DNA of 64,000 bases from Tyto alba (GCF_018691265.1 NW_024881313.1:5733501-5797500), one strand, 5' to 3'. Shown: positions 11,815 through 23,764, numbered from the stretch's first letter. The notes: a model not told the origin generated them from the sequence alone. Numbers and translations are program-made.

Positions 11815-14800
11815 GATTTAAATAGACAAACCTCTAGATAGTGCTGGTTGGTTGGTTGCTTGTTTTTTCAACTTGAGTGTCTCAAACTGTGATACGCTAC
11901 TCAAGAAGATTCATACAACAGTATGTGGTGTCGTAATCTGCTCTTCCAACCATTTCCTCATTTGTATTTGGCCTTCTTGAAAGCATCCCTGTTGGAGAAG
12001 TGTACCTGAACTGAATTTGCAGGGTCACAGCCCTTTATGTCATGGATGGATCTGGCCTTTCCCATCCAACATAGCCATTCAAGCCTTTCTTTTCCAGACT
12101 CACTGTCCTTTCTTCCCTGTACCACATTTCAAGATGCAGCTTCCAGTTCTTCAGGGTAGCAGCCCTGCCCTGTGTCCCTTGGCCTGGGGAGGATGGCAGT
12201 CTGCTCATCAAGGGCATGGGTTAGCAAGGAATTTTAATGTTCCCTCCCGCTCTTCAGCCTGAGATAATTGCGAAACTGATGCGCTATCTCTCCTCTAAGT
12301 TCAACAACAAAGCCTTGCAGCTCATAAGAATAATTCAGCCACAATTAGCATTGGTGTGAAGCCAGGGCCTCCCACAGATGGCTCTGCCTGGTCCAGTGCA
12401 GAAGCTCCAATCTCTTTAATGATGGGAGGTTTGACTAAATTAATGTTGACCCTCAGGCTTCTGGCAGCTAAATTCCACCAGTAACCTTCCCTCCCACCCG
12501 TTTCTCTGGAAAAAATCCTACCAAAAACAAACTCCAAGTGAGAGAGGGAGGAAACCTCTCTGTTGTTAACCTTTACAGGACAGTGGATGTGTCCAAATCA
12601 GACAAAAAACATGATGTCTCCTGCTGAAGTGCCATAAATAGTGTTATCTCCCAGTGTGATCTTTGAGAGAATCTGTTTTGGGGAAAGAACAGAAGAGAAG
12701 TCCTAAAAAGAGCGCGTGAAAAATGATGAAAGTTGCTTTGAAGTGAGTCCGAGAGCTGCAGTGCTTTCAGCAGCTTCCCCCTGGAAGCCCTTGAAATTCT
12801 ATCTGCAATAAAAGGTACCAAAAGAAAACAGCTGGCAGGAGCTGTTAAAGTGGAAACAATATGCAGTTCAGAAGAGATAAACAGGATGGGCATGGAGCAG
12901 AATGAAAAAGAAGGTATGGATCTGTTACGTGATGGGAACAGCCCTTCTGTCCTGGGCTGAGACTGCATGACCAGGGAAATATCACCGGCCTTAGGAAAGC
13001 AGAGTGGGAGAAGATAGGTTTAGCACTTGGTTTTCATGGGTATGTGCATTTTTCTTTGCACTGGAGAACAGGGCTATCAGATCTGGTCCCCTGATTCTTT
13101 GCTAAATAGGCCTTGGCTTGCATAGGACAGATTAGGGTGTAGGGGTGTCATGCCAAATGACACTGCCAAAGCAGAAGCCAGCCTTCCATACTGCTATTTC
13201 TCTGGTACCCGAGACAATGGCAACTGGAACAGGAGCTCCTTTCCAGTTTCAGGGCAGTGAGGCACTGCTGCTAGCTGGGCAGTAACTCTCTGCTGCCAGC
13301 TGGAGAGGTGGGCCCAGTCCTTGTGCACCTCTGAAGCAATGCTGAGGCTGTGGCCGACCCTAAAGCCTGCACCCAAATATAAAGCCTGGTTTAGCCCTCA
13401 CTAATACCACAGTCTTTGGAGACAGAAACTGGTGGAGGGCTAACACTGGGGTTAAAATGGGATCTGTCTCTGTGCAATGCAAAGAAAAATATTGCTAACC
13501 AAGTGTGCATGGACCTTAACCTGCTCTGATTTAGAGATGTAAATTGTAGAAATTGCTGTGATTCCCAAGTCAGTTCTGTAGATGTCTACTGAAGGGACTG
13601 AGAGAAGAATACAGCCATGGGAGGATGGTGAGGAATCCACACGCAACCACATCTATGAAAAAATCTCCTATGCTCTGATCTGCTACTGACTCTGCCCATG
13701 CCATTACTCACAGAAAGTCTGCTTAGAGACCTCTGCTCACAGGGGAAGGAATATTAATCAAAACTTTTGTCCTGTCTTTACAGATGCACTTCAGATCAAA
13801 AGCACTTCTAGGGGAAAACAGTAATTCAGAGATATGGTGGGAGTGGAGCAGAGAGGGCTGAGTCATAGCTCCCATCTGCTTTCATTTCTGCTTTATACAA
13901 TTCTCATTCTGCAGCTCCAATGTAATTATTTGTGTAACAACTAGACTGTCCTAGTGTTCGGATGGAAGAAAAACTGTATCCCACACAGCTCTACTGATTT
14001 TCTAGGCATGTGTATTTTCAAGGAATATTAAAATACAGAGAACTGGCCTCCAGTTAATTTTAGAAAAGGTGTGAAAATGTTTATGTCAAGTCATCGTGCA
14101 GATGACCCAAGACAGGGTGTACTTACAGTTTCCTTGAGAAGTCAGCTTGGGCAGGGCTGACTTGATGATGAAGAGAGGAAAGAATAACCAGGATTTATGT
14201 TTTCTAGATATATGTTAAATCTGCTTCATTTGGGAAGGATCTGGCACCTTGATGGAAGCTAAAGGATAACCCATAAACAGGGAGAGAATTGCATTGTTTA
14301 TATTAAGTACCATTTTACCCTGTAGGCAACTCCACTGCCTTCAGAAAGTTCCCAGATTCTCAAAATGCCTTGAGGGCTTAAACACTACTGAGGACCTGGG
14401 TCTAGAATGCCTGTTCAGAAAAGGACTCGGACACTCACGTAGTTCCGGCAGCTCCAAATGTTTTGATAAATCTGAGGCGGCAAAACTCTTTCCCACTTGC
14501 ACCAGCTTTTATCTTGATTTGCAGATTTAGTTCCCCCCAAAATCAGTGGGGATCCCTCTGCTTTCTTTAATAGATATTGGATGGGGTGTTAAAGAAGAGA
14601 AATTCAGTCTATCTAACCCATATGCACAGATAGTGTTGAACTTGCTTACTAGGAACAGATCTTGGGATGGATGAAAATGAAGTGCTAAGTATGTCCAAGA
14701 GTTGAAAGACTGCAGATGCCACCAGCAATGAAAAGGTGATTCCAGTATATATGGGAGTACTAGACTGTACACTATCCAATTCCATTTTCTCCTACAGCTA

Positions 14801-14995
14801 AATCCTCTGTAATTTAATAAAAATTTCAACCTCTTCTGAAGGCCTTTGAGCAACTGAATGCAATTTAATTGTGAATTGCAATATGACCAGGCAGTTCTAG
14901 ATCCAGAGAAGCTATAGAGAAACTATTCCCTGTTACATTCTGCAGCTTTTATAAGCAAATGACTTAAGATAAGATAGAATTCATTAGAGCATTGA
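11815..14995. other. non-coding sequence, no gene seen
   Basis: Begins just after the CR1 fragment with a (GGTT)n stretch at 11845-11857. A 131-codon minus frame at 12573-12968 and several shorter frames have no recognisable domains. A weak inverted repeat (TGCAATT / AATTGCA, eight-base spacer) lies at 14859-14880. Confidence 0.65.
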
Positions 14996-15000
14996 GTTTC

Positions 15001-15019
15001 TTTTTTTTTTTTTTTTTTT
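15001..15019. repeat. mononucleotide run, T19
   Basis: Nineteen consecutive T. No recognisable retrocopy body is attached on either side. Confidence 0.95.
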
Positions 15020-16035
15020 AATTCTTCACAAGTCTTATCTGAGAAACTGACAATAATATATTTCTACCTGAATGCAGGCATCTAGCAATTGATCTGTACA
15101 CTGAAAAGAAAGATTTTCTCTTTGTCATGATCTTATAGACTAGATAGAGTAACTGTATATACATTTTTATTGTTTACATAAATTTCTAAAAATAAAAATT
15201 CTTAAGCTTTTTGCTTAAGGTCATAGAATATTAGAATGCCCAATAAAATATATCGAGTTTGGATTTCCTTTCACACTTCTTGAGTATTAGTTCAGATTTT
15301 CTTTGGTATAAGTGCAAATTGGATTTGCACTTTTAAATTTTCATGTTCCAAAGTAAGTGAATACCTGCCTGTTTCTGTGCTATAAGGACATGAATCCTAA
15401 ACTAGAAACCTGCAGTACAAAGAGGAAAACAAGGTGGTTCTTGACCCAATTTTCTCCGTACATGCCTGCCTCGTTCTTTCTCAACTGCCTCTGACCAAAT
15501 AATTCTCTTGTTAATCCTTTAATTCCCACTTCATCTTTGTTTCACTGAGAATTTTTGTATTTCTGCTAATGTACTTCTTCATGACAGTGCAAGACAAAGT
15601 GAATATGACTTGTAAGAAGATCCAATGATATAACAGTATAGGGAACACCATTCTCCATCTTCTCTTCCAGCTCAGTGCAAGATCTGGTTTGTTCAGGAGC
15701 TGGTCTTCATTGCCACTGCTGTGGTCCAGTGTCTGATGTCCTTGAGACCTGGCTGTACATTGGATATTCTGTCCTTTTTGTACACAGAATCAATAATACA
15801 TGTGAGGAATTGAATGGTTAGTTCTACTGTGTGATTTTTTTTTTTATGTTTGCCATTTGTCTACCCTGATTTTTGGCTTACCAAATATTGTTACCTCGGC
15901 TGATTTGAAACTAAAGCCTGTGAGGACTTCTTTGGCACTCTGCAGACATAAAATAAGTGAGAGTTTCATGTGCTCAGCAAATTCTCCGCATCTTTTGAGA
16001 TGAAACCTAATTTTCAATCTTCCTGACATTTTATT
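15020..16035. other. non-coding AT-rich sequence with one perfect hairpin
   Basis: AT-rich background. The only notable structure is the perfect inverted repeat at 15310-15332. No gene seen. Confidence 0.6.
15310..15332. other. perfect short inverted repeat
   Basis: Ten-base arms AAGTGCAAAT and ATTTGCACTT around a three-base spacer. The arm contains ATTTGCA-type octamer-like words on both strands, so it could be a paired binding site. It is too short for a microRNA precursor. Confidence 0.6.
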
Positions 16036-16039
16036 CGGG

Positions 16040-16345
16040 ACTCGGTAACCTATTGAAGCTGACGTTGCTGAAAAGCACAGAAACTCCATTACGCCGTTTA
16101 GAGTTCACCCAATGACAGCTCTTTGATTTCCGTTGTCCGTCACTGGGGAGGTTGCCCCCAGGACCTGGGGATGGGACCGACCCGATCCCCAGTGCCTGCA
16201 CCAGAGCCCAGTCCTGCAGCCGCTGCCTGCACCGCTCCCACCCGCCTTCCCGGGAGCACCAGCCCTCGAGCTGCTGCGAAACCAGGGCCTTGGGCGAAAG
16301 CCGGCGGGATGCGCTTTGCCCGAATTGGGAATGATGGTGTCGCAG
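16040..16345. promoter_or_regulatory. CpG-enriched GC-rich patch, possible promoter
   Basis: CpG density is high over about 300 bases, with about 14 CpG within 16160-16345 alone. It contains an inverted repeat with eight-base arms (CTGGGGAT / ATCCCCAG) at 16165-16192. Frames are open on both strands and overlap, so they are not evidence of coding. Its position just upstream of an AT-rich enhancer-like block and of a frame ending at a splice-donor word makes this the most promoter-like patch in the window. Confidence 0.35.
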
Positions 16346-16426
16346 CCAAAAAGCTATGGGAGAGGAAAAGGGGAGAACAAGGGCTTGTAATCTCATTATA
16401 CCCCCATCCTCACTTTCCGCCCCCTG

Positions 16427-16700
16427 ATCAAATTTAATTTGATAAAATAATGCAGGCAGCAGCTGCCAAAGCTCAAGCCACCTGGGGAATAACTGAGCAC
16501 ATGCAAAATGATGGATTCAGAGCAGCACATAACATTTCTTAATGCAACATGTTTGCTTTTAAACCATTGCTTGAGTCTTAACTCCTGGAGCAACCTCAAT
16601 ATACGCTGTCTGTCTCCTTGGAAGTGCCCTCTGGCAGGGAACAGGCTCTGTGTGCCATGTCTTTGTCTAATTGCATTTTGGCAGAGCACACTGAGGAGAA
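16427..16700. promoter_or_regulatory. candidate conserved non-coding element
   Basis: Starts with a palindrome ATCAAAT/ATTTGAT (16427-16443, three-base spacer), a homeodomain-type dimer site. E-boxes follow: CAGCTG at 16460-16465 and CACCTG at 16479-16484. The rest is high-complexity, TAAT- and AT-rich sequence. This mix is typical of neural or mesodermal enhancers in vertebrates. Not tested for conservation. Confidence 0.3.
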
Positions 16701-16744
16701 AATAGAGCAAATGAACTAGTTAATTCCATGGTCAAAACCTGTCT

Positions 16745-16990
16745 ATGGCTGGAAAGCGGAGGAGAGGCGAGTCCTTCCTGCTTTGCTTAACTGTCCTGCG
16801 TAGGATGCGAAACGCTGCCGTCCTGGAGACTCTAAGCGAGCACGAAGGGGCAGGATTCCATCACCTGCTCACATCTGTGCACGTCTGTGACTACAATTAT
16901 CGCGTGGATATACTTGGCTGGCTTTCCTACACAGGCTATTTGTTGATATATGTAAATCGGGGAGAGGCAGGAAAGTATTACAGGACACAG
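16745..16990 (+). other. candidate coding or first exon, unverified
   Basis: From an ATG at 16745 the frame is open for 82 codons up to 16990, where CACAG is followed by GTACGT, a near-consensus splice donor (GT at 16991-16992). The segment has more CpG than its right flank and sits about 400 bases beyond a CpG-rich patch, an arrangement expected of a first exon. Against this: the start context is weak (T at -3), the predicted peptide (basic N-terminus starting MAGKRRRGES) matches nothing I know, and no acceptor-bearing partner exon is evident. It may equally be non-coding conserved sequence. Confidence 0.15.
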
Positions 16991-17009
16991 GTACGTTTTG
17001 CTGACTAGT

Positions 17010-17720
17010 TAGAAGTATTTCTTACAAGCTGAAGCTTTGCATGAATGGCCTTGGCTGATACTTGACAAGGCTTTTCCATACCTCTGTATTTAAAGTACTT
17101 TCATCTCAAGAAGACACACACATTAAAAAATCACCATTCAGAGTATCCCACCTTACGTTTCACAACACAAGCCTGTGTTTGCAGGTCTTACCTCTCAATT
17201 ACACCATCAGCTTTTGCTTTTCTTTGTCTTACCTCATAAAACTTGCCCTACCCCCTGTGAGAGGCTACAGCAGCTGAGAGAGGTGACCACCCCTCTAAAC
17301 TGTGTTCCAGAATGGAATTTAAGAAAAGGCACAGTTTCTTTTAGGAGGTTATTGGTGCTGCCACTGCTCAGGGGAGGCAAGGGAAGACTTCAAGAGATGA
17401 AGATCTCTAGTACAGGCTCTCTACTAGAATAAAAACTGTGTCCTGAGACAAGGTTTTGCAGCTAGTACTGTTTAACAAACATGCTTAATACTGCAGAAAA
17501 ATATGGGATGATAATAATTTCTATAGAGGTGATAAAAAATAGCCTTTTCTTTGTCTCTCAGTAACAAAGACATGCAGGCAGATGAGCCTGGACCCTGGTT
17601 ACAAAAAGCATCTCCCCATCCTTTTTAAATCACTGGGAGCACGCTTGAAAAACAAAGGAGGAACATAAAGCTAGCTTTATTTTTCACATAAAGACAGCTT
17701 TATCTTTCACGATTTCCTAT
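17010..17720. other. non-coding sequence, no gene seen
   Basis: Background sequence; two overlapping short plus frames at 17062-17432 show no domain. Confidence 0.6.
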
Positions 17721-17724
17721 ACAC

Positions 17725-17900
17725 TGACCGTGCTAAATCAGAGCTGGCGAATGGCAGTCGCGTCAGGAGTATCCTCACAAGGATGAAGGTGTGGGAAGGT
17801 ATCCAGCGCGGCATTAACGCGACCCCGAGTCTTGCAGCAGTGCTCTGCTCTGCGGCAGAGCCTCCAAGTTCGCCGAGGAGAGGAGGAAGGGGGAGTGCGG
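17725..17900. other. CpG-enriched patch
   Basis: About ten CpG dinucleotides in 175 bases, well above background. It is unassociated with any open frame of note. Could be a small regulatory element or remnant island. Confidence 0.35.
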
Positions 17901-17904
17901 TCCA

Positions 17905-18695
17905 GAGGGGGAAAGATGGATTATCCTGTAGCTGACCCATTCTTTGTTCATCTCTGTGGCACCACATCCTTTGCCACACAAGTCATAAAATTTCTTACCA
18001 GTAGCTATTTTGACAGTGGCATAATAAAGCTCAGAAGGGAATGAAGAAACACACCCAGAAGTGTCAAAATAATGTAGCATACTGTGTTTGTACTAACGTT
18101 GTAATATAGTGGATTATCAGTAGTTACACCAGCCCAAAAGAAAAGTAAAACTGCAGGTTGTTTTCTTTTTTCCAGAGGATCAGAAATATTTTGCTTTTCC
18201 AAAGTACCTTCACATACCTTGAGAAAGAGTCCTTACTGTTAACCTAAGAAGGAATGATTTCCTTGGAAATGAGCATGATTGCTATGAAACTCTCTGGCAG
18301 GAATACAGGCAAGAAAAATATAGTCTAGTATCAAAGTGATCCAGAAAGACATGACTGAAATCATGGTTTTAATTTATTTTGAACAATTTCTCATCTGGTA
18401 ACATTTTTCCATATTATTTTAATGGCGCTGGTACTCTTACTGGATTCTAAAATTAACCTTCACCTTACATGAACTAAGGAAATTTCATAACTACATCCGT
18501 ATGTAACATTGTAGGGGATTGTTGGTTGCTGGTACTAATGGTATTAATTTCAAATATATTTCAGTTTTATTTGAAAAGCAACATAATGGAAACTGAAATG
18601 ATATCAAATGTAATAATAATAAATATTTTAAAATATGTATACGTAAAAGCAGCAGTCAGAAGCTCTGCTGATACTGGTGTGCAGTTGTCTTAGAC
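17905..18695. other. non-coding AT-rich sequence
   Basis: The part 18355-18640 is a high-complexity AT-rich block with many TAAT/ATTA words and might be a regulatory element, but I see no distinctive motif cluster. No gene seen. Confidence 0.5.
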
Positions 18696-18699
18696 ATTT

Positions 18700-18880
18700 T
18701 AGGAGCACGCCATATGCACCAAAAGGCTACGCGCTGCTAGTCCTGACGTTGGGGTGAAACAGGAGGGGGATTAAAGGCGCCATGAAATGAAGTGACCTGA
18801 CCAAGGCGTGCTGTCAGGCACCGGAGGGGCAGCAGATAAAACAAAGGACTCAGGAGTCCCCAACGGGTAATCTATCCGTG
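18700..18880. other. CpG-enriched patch overlapping an old SINE-like tail
   Basis: About ten CpG sites in 180 bases. The right half coincides with a MIR-like segment annotated separately, so the CpG excess may partly be inherited from that element. Confidence 0.35.
18783..18863 (+). repeat. MIR/CORE-SINE-like fragment
   Basis: Words appear in the order seen in old amniote SINE bodies: GAAGTGACCTGACCAAGG (compare the 'aagtgacttgcccaaggtcac' core), then GCAGATAAAACAAAGGACT, then CAGGAGTCC. The copy is short and heavily diverged. Family assignment is from memory and should be checked with a repeat library. Confidence 0.4.
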
Positions 18881-18884
18881 AATG

Positions 18885-20105
18885 ACACCGTCTCTGTATT
18901 TCACACAGTCCTTCTTGTCCAGGGACTCAACAAACCCAACAAGAGGTGGGAGGGTTTGTACCCAGGCACTGCCAAAGCCAGCCTGGTGCAGTTCCATGCG
19001 TGAGCCCCGTTCTGCCTCTCTCCAGGGGGACCTGGGGCAGACCCTTGCTGGAGCCAGTGGAGGGTCACAGGGACGGCTCAGGGTGTTTGCTCCGGCCCCA
19101 GGTGAGCGCCGGGTATGTTTGATCAACAAAGCAACGCCCCAAGAAAATGCATCTGCCGCAACGTAACAAGAGCGGGACAGAGTGCCCATTGTGCTGAGCA
19201 GAAGATTGCAAGACCTGTTTTCTCCTGGCCCTCAGCAACAGCAAAATACTTACAAATTGGCCATGATGCCTTTTAAATGAAGGGCACTTCTCTGGGCTGA
19301 AGGGACCAGGGAAGCCTTGGGAACCTGAGCAGAGGAGTTGCAGAGCCTGGCCATGATGAGATTTGAGGTGAAAAGAAAAAGCCTGATGGCTTTGTCCACT
19401 TCGTTAGGCTGTGGAAAAATATAGTCTAGAAATAAGTATAGAGAAGTCACTTTAAGGGATGGCATTTTAAAAGCTAATATACAGTTTATCCTCTATGTCC
19501 CCAGATACTTACCACAAGATGATGGTATCTTGCCCAGGTTTTTTTTTGCTTGTTTCTTTGTGTATTTTTTTTTTTTTTATTTGGCACTAATATCTCTTCA
19601 GTTTTATATACATGTCAGGGAGCCTGAGGGGCAGGTAGATGGCTTTCAGATCATCTGTCCTATAATCTCACTGGAAATTACTCAGTCTTCCTTTGCCCAA
19701 TTATTTGATTCTCCAAATGTTGATACTAAAGGAAGACATGAAATTGGCTCCAGGGCAGTCTTAACCTTTTCAGTCCAAGAGCTCCAAAATGGATTTTTCA
19801 AGCCAAATACCCAAGTTTTATTGAGAGAGATGTACAGCATTTTGGGCTTTCCTTTATGGCTGCTCGGTCCCTGGCTGCTCAGTGGTGGTTTCCAAGGTGA
19901 GTGCCAATTAGTGCTAATTGCACGGGCATTTATGGCTATGTACGTGTGCATGTAACGTGGGCCCGTGTCTCCTCCTCAGACCATCACTCATGTCACACAC
20001 GCCACAGGCCCATCCAACAGCTGTGAAGTGACCTGGAGATGGAAAGCTCACATCCCATATCCAATCCCCAGAGCCAGCTGGGACCATCCCCTAAATGACT
20101 ATATA
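18885..20105. other. non-coding sequence, no gene seen
   Basis: Background with a T-rich run near 19567-19579. A 141-codon plus frame at 19530-19955 starts in T-rich sequence, so its hydrophobic Phe-rich N-terminus is a composition artefact. Confidence 0.6.
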
Positions 20106-20109
20106 AATC

Positions 20110-20680
20110 CTAATAACAGCTAAAGACGATGTCGGCAGGTACCCCAGGCTTTCCTGCGACCCCCAGGGAGCTGCCAGAGTCGTGCAATATCTCAGCTGGT
20201 CCTCTAGAAAACCCCACTATACGGTGTTTGCCTCCACCCATCCAACCGCAGAGGACATGCCTCTTGGGACAGGGGTGGAGGGGCAGCGGCTGGACAGATG
20301 GCTCTCCATCCTCTGCTCCTGATGAGCAGGGGAAGGACCTTCCAGGCAGGTTTCTGAGGAAGGGAAAATGGCCCAACTTGCCCGGCTGCCCCAGGAAAGT
20401 TGCTGCCAGCCGTGGTGGGTGGCTGGTATGGCCTTTGCTGGCAGGGCACCAGGGTTTCAGGGCTCCTGACACACCAGGAGTGGGAGAGCTGTGCCTTCCC
20501 AGGTGCTTGCCTCGCTGCTCAGCCCTAATAAAAGTCAATTTTGTTCCTTTGTTTGCTTTGCAAGTGTTTAAAGTGCAGCACCTAGTGAAAAGCTTGCACC
20601 CAGCTAAGCAGGACATTGGGACTACATGGAGAGCCTGTCTCAACCTGGGTTCTCTTAAGGATTTAATCTCTTTTTAATTC
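20110..20680. other. moderately GC-rich non-coding patch
   Basis: Frames of about 180 codons are open on both strands over the same bases (20129-20677 plus, 20110-20643 minus). Neither resembles a known protein, and both being open points to base composition. CpG is only mildly raised. Confidence 0.5.
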
Positions 20681-20684
20681 ACTG

Positions 20685-21720
20685 GGAATGTCTGCAGTTA
20701 ACTCACCATGGTGGGAGCAGAGCTTGTAGTTCGCGGTGGTGTGTCTGCTGCACATTTACAAGCAGACACCAGTAGCTGTGCTTTTTAAAAGTAAAACTGA
20801 GGGAATTCACAGCGAGAGTAGCCAAATTGCTTATCTTATCATTGTTTCCTAGAATTACAGTCAGAAATAAAATTATTTTGAGGAAAGGCTTCCCTTCAAA
20901 AGCACCCTTGTATGGTGCATTTTAAAGCATAATTCAATAGATACTTGAGTGGATCTTAGCAATTCTGCATAAAACAAACAAAGAAAAAGAAGCAAAAAAA
21001 GAGGTAGATAGTATGTTTTCTTCTGGAAGGGAGAGAAAACATACACTGAAGAGTCAAAATTTTTGCCTGGGCAAGACTTGCAGAAAGTTGTGCATACTGA
21101 CTTATACTTTTTAGTCAGAAGAGACAAGATCTGGGATGTGATGATAGAGGCATTTGAGGACCTTTTTCTATGATGTTGCTGATTCTTTTCTGCAGAGCTT
21201 GTGAAACAAAACTCGTGCAGCACAGTACTGTCACCAGCAATGAAGTGGCTCCACCATCTGGGTTTTTCCAGAATTGCCTTGCTTCATCTATTACACTGGA
21301 TTGTATACATGTTTTTTGTTTGAGTTGCCGGTTTTTTAAAAGGTAAGAACATATACTGGAAATAAAAGGCATTATAAGATAAAGCTGTAAATGTGGATAA
21401 GTGACAACATTTAGCTGATGCTGGTGGTTCTTCTGTCTCTGAAGTAAGAGGAATCTTTGTTTTACAAGTGTCCCATTGTGTTGTGTTACAGCTACTAAAA
21501 TCTTTAGAAATCATTGTCCCAAGAGATAACTGTGAAGTGGAAGAAAGGGTTTACCCTAAAAATATTTTTCTGAGGGACATCATATTTATTTAATTCCATT
21601 AAGACCAAGTGGAGTTATTCCTGAAATACAAAGCTATTGAAAAATAGACAGATCCAGAGCAGAAAAGTCAAAGGCATTGGTGAAAGAATTAATAAAGCCA
21701 GTGACTTCATAGCTATCACT
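20685..21720. other. non-coding AT-rich sequence, no gene seen
   Basis: Ordinary AT-rich sequence with overlapping minus frames below 120 codons and no domain. No repeat family recognised. Confidence 0.6.
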
Positions 21721-21725
21721 TTTTC

Positions 21726-21746
21726 TTTTTTTTTTTTTTTTTTTTT
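21726..21746. repeat. mononucleotide run, T21
   Basis: Twenty-one T following a TTTTC. It could be the poly-A tail of a minus-strand insertion, but no retroposon body is recognisable next to it. Confidence 0.95.
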
Positions 21747-21950
21747 AATGGTTAAGAGCCTCAGCCTGAGCTCCTTACACCCTGGTTTCAGGTAAAAATC
21801 CAGAATGTAAGCATAAATTTCAAGCAGTAGGAAATTCAGCACAGCTGAAATCAGCCTGGCAGCAGCAGATTATAATCAAACCCAAACCTTGCCCACGGCG
21901 TGGCTTTTCCCAGTTGCTCCCACATCAGTGTAGCCGGGGGTCATATTATG

Positions 21951-21962
21951 CCCCCCCCCCCC
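21951..21962. repeat. mononucleotide run, C12
   Basis: Twelve consecutive C, one of three long C/G runs in the window together with 7281-7294 and 42853-42866. Confidence 0.95.
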
Positions 21963-22046
21963 AATCTTTATTTTTTCATGTCCTTCCATATTTCCCTGAA
22001 TCCATTAGCTATGGATTAGTTGATACGAATTAACTGTGAATCCCCC

Positions 22047-22060
22047 CACACACACACACA
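22047..22060. repeat. (CA)7 microsatellite
   Basis: Seven CA units directly preceded by a short C run. Confidence 0.9.
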
Positions 22061-22074
22061 ATGCAGGTGGGCAA

Positions 22075-22370
22075 ACTGAGGGAGGACACGAACTTCTCAG
22101 AGCTGTTTGGCAGCTCCAAGGGCTCCTGCTGGCCCTGCCTGCCCCCCCCCAGGGCTCGCCGCCACTGCCACCCTGCCCTAAGGCCGTGGCCAAGGACGGA
22201 CCAACGCGGGTCCAGGTGGTGATGGCATCCCCTCTGTCACCTCCTGGCATCCTGCTACCATCCCTCGCACTGCGCAGGGCTAAGCGTCTCACCTCGGTCC
22301 CGCCTGCCCTTCGGTCAGCAGGGGCCCCTCCGCCCAGGGGACCGCTGTACAACAGGTCACAAGCAGCCAC
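22075..22370. other. GC-rich, CpG-enriched patch
   Basis: GC-rich sequence with a C9 run at 22142-22150 and about a dozen CpG, densest in 22180-22350. Open frames on both strands (22036-22398 plus, 22005-22526 minus) are proline/alanine/arginine-rich, as expected from composition, and match no family. Possible small island; no transcript evidence. Confidence 0.35.
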
Positions 22371-22379
22371 CAACCTCGG

Positions 22380-23760
22380 AAGGATAAAATGTGCATAAGC
22401 AGCCTCAGACCTCTGGGGCCTATACAGGGAGAGAAGGAGCGAGGTGGTGGTGCCCTTCATGGGGATATGTTTTGTTTTGGTTTGGTTTGTTTTTCCCAGA
22501 AGTTCTAGTTTTAAGTCCCACCTCACACAGAAAATGTTTATTCTTCTATCACATGTGGCTTAAAAAAAGAGCATACCTAGTGCTACAGAGAACTGGTATT
22601 TGGATTTGCTGTTTGTGAATTTACCTGCAGCAGCCAAAATCCCATGTAGAGCCCAAATCTATTTTATAAGCATTTTACTGGTCATAGCAGGAGATTTGGC
22701 ATCAAAGCTAAGAGATGAAAGAAAGAGGGCAATAGTCGTTGCTGATGTTGTGCCACAAACAAAATAGACTCTTTCACTCTCTTTCTTATACAGGACATGA
22801 TATAGAAGCATACAGTCACTCATAATTCTGTTACTTTGTTATTTCTGTTCCTCCCCCAGCCTTACTCCCATCTTCCCTAGAAACCCCTGCTTTCTTTTTT
22901 TGTTGTTGTCTTTTGTGGCAGTCTTCAGGATGAGCAGAAAGCAATCCTAACAGAAAAAAAAAAAAAAAAAAAAGTAATATCCTCATTTGTGGAAACTGTA
23001 CAAAAAGCAACAATATTCTTAACAAGATCACTTTGGAATTTTGAGGAATTGTAGACCTTTGTTTGCTGGTGAGAAAATGGGTTTTACACTGCAGCCCATG
23101 AGCAGTTGTTCCATTGCCTCCAGTCATACAAATAAACTGTCACAGAGTCCATGACCTCAGCGTTGCCGCAATGATCATCTCACTGCTTTGATTAACTGAA
23201 GGACCGGTAAGTTTATGTCCTGAAATCAATGAAACTCAAGTTGATGAGAGAAAGAAGTGGTCCAACAGCAGGCACACCATTCATTCCCCTTGGATAGCAA
23301 CACCCTCCGTACTGCACCTGGTTTTGGTCGGAGGAGAGCAGACCCCTGCTTTCATGCAACAGCCACTCTTGCTCCACCACAGTAGCAGCTTTTTTTTTTT
23401 TGGCAGAACAGAAACCTGGAGTCCAGGAAGCACCTCACATACGTGCCTCTGTATACTACCCTCAGCATTTCCTCTCGTCATTGGTTTCCTCAGACTCGTC
23501 CCTATCCCTGACTTACACTGAGTCAGTGTCCTCAAGGATCCTGGGCTATACTGAGTCAGCACCCACCCGCGACCCTGTCCCAAAGCGTGGGCTGCAGAGG
23601 CTCGCAGAGCCCACGTCCCAGAGCAGGGGCAAGCGATCCCAGCCCACCCTCCCCTCGCCCCTGGCTACTCACCAGCAGGCCACTGGGGACTTACCCAACC
23701 AGAGGCTGGACCTACATCACCCGTATTTAAAAGCCACCATCAGATCTGTTCTTCAGACAT
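22380..23760. other. non-coding sequence with simple repeats
   Basis: Contains a TTTTG/TTTGG tract at 22469-22496, A20 at 22954-22973 and T11 at 23391-23401. The word ACTGAGTCAG, with an AP-1-like TGAGTCA core, occurs twice about 35 bases apart near 23517 and 23551. No gene seen. Confidence 0.6.
22954..22973. repeat. mononucleotide run, A20
   Basis: Twenty consecutive A; no recognisable retrocopy body precedes it. Confidence 0.95.
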
Positions 23761-23764
23761 CTGT

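Noticed and set aside
20110..20677. Frames of about 180 codons on both strands
   Set aside because: Both strands open over the same GC-rich bases; proline/glycine/serine-rich peptides without domains point to composition.
22005..22526. 173-codon minus and 120-codon plus frames
   Set aside because: GC-rich low-information peptides overlapping on both strands; no family resemblance.
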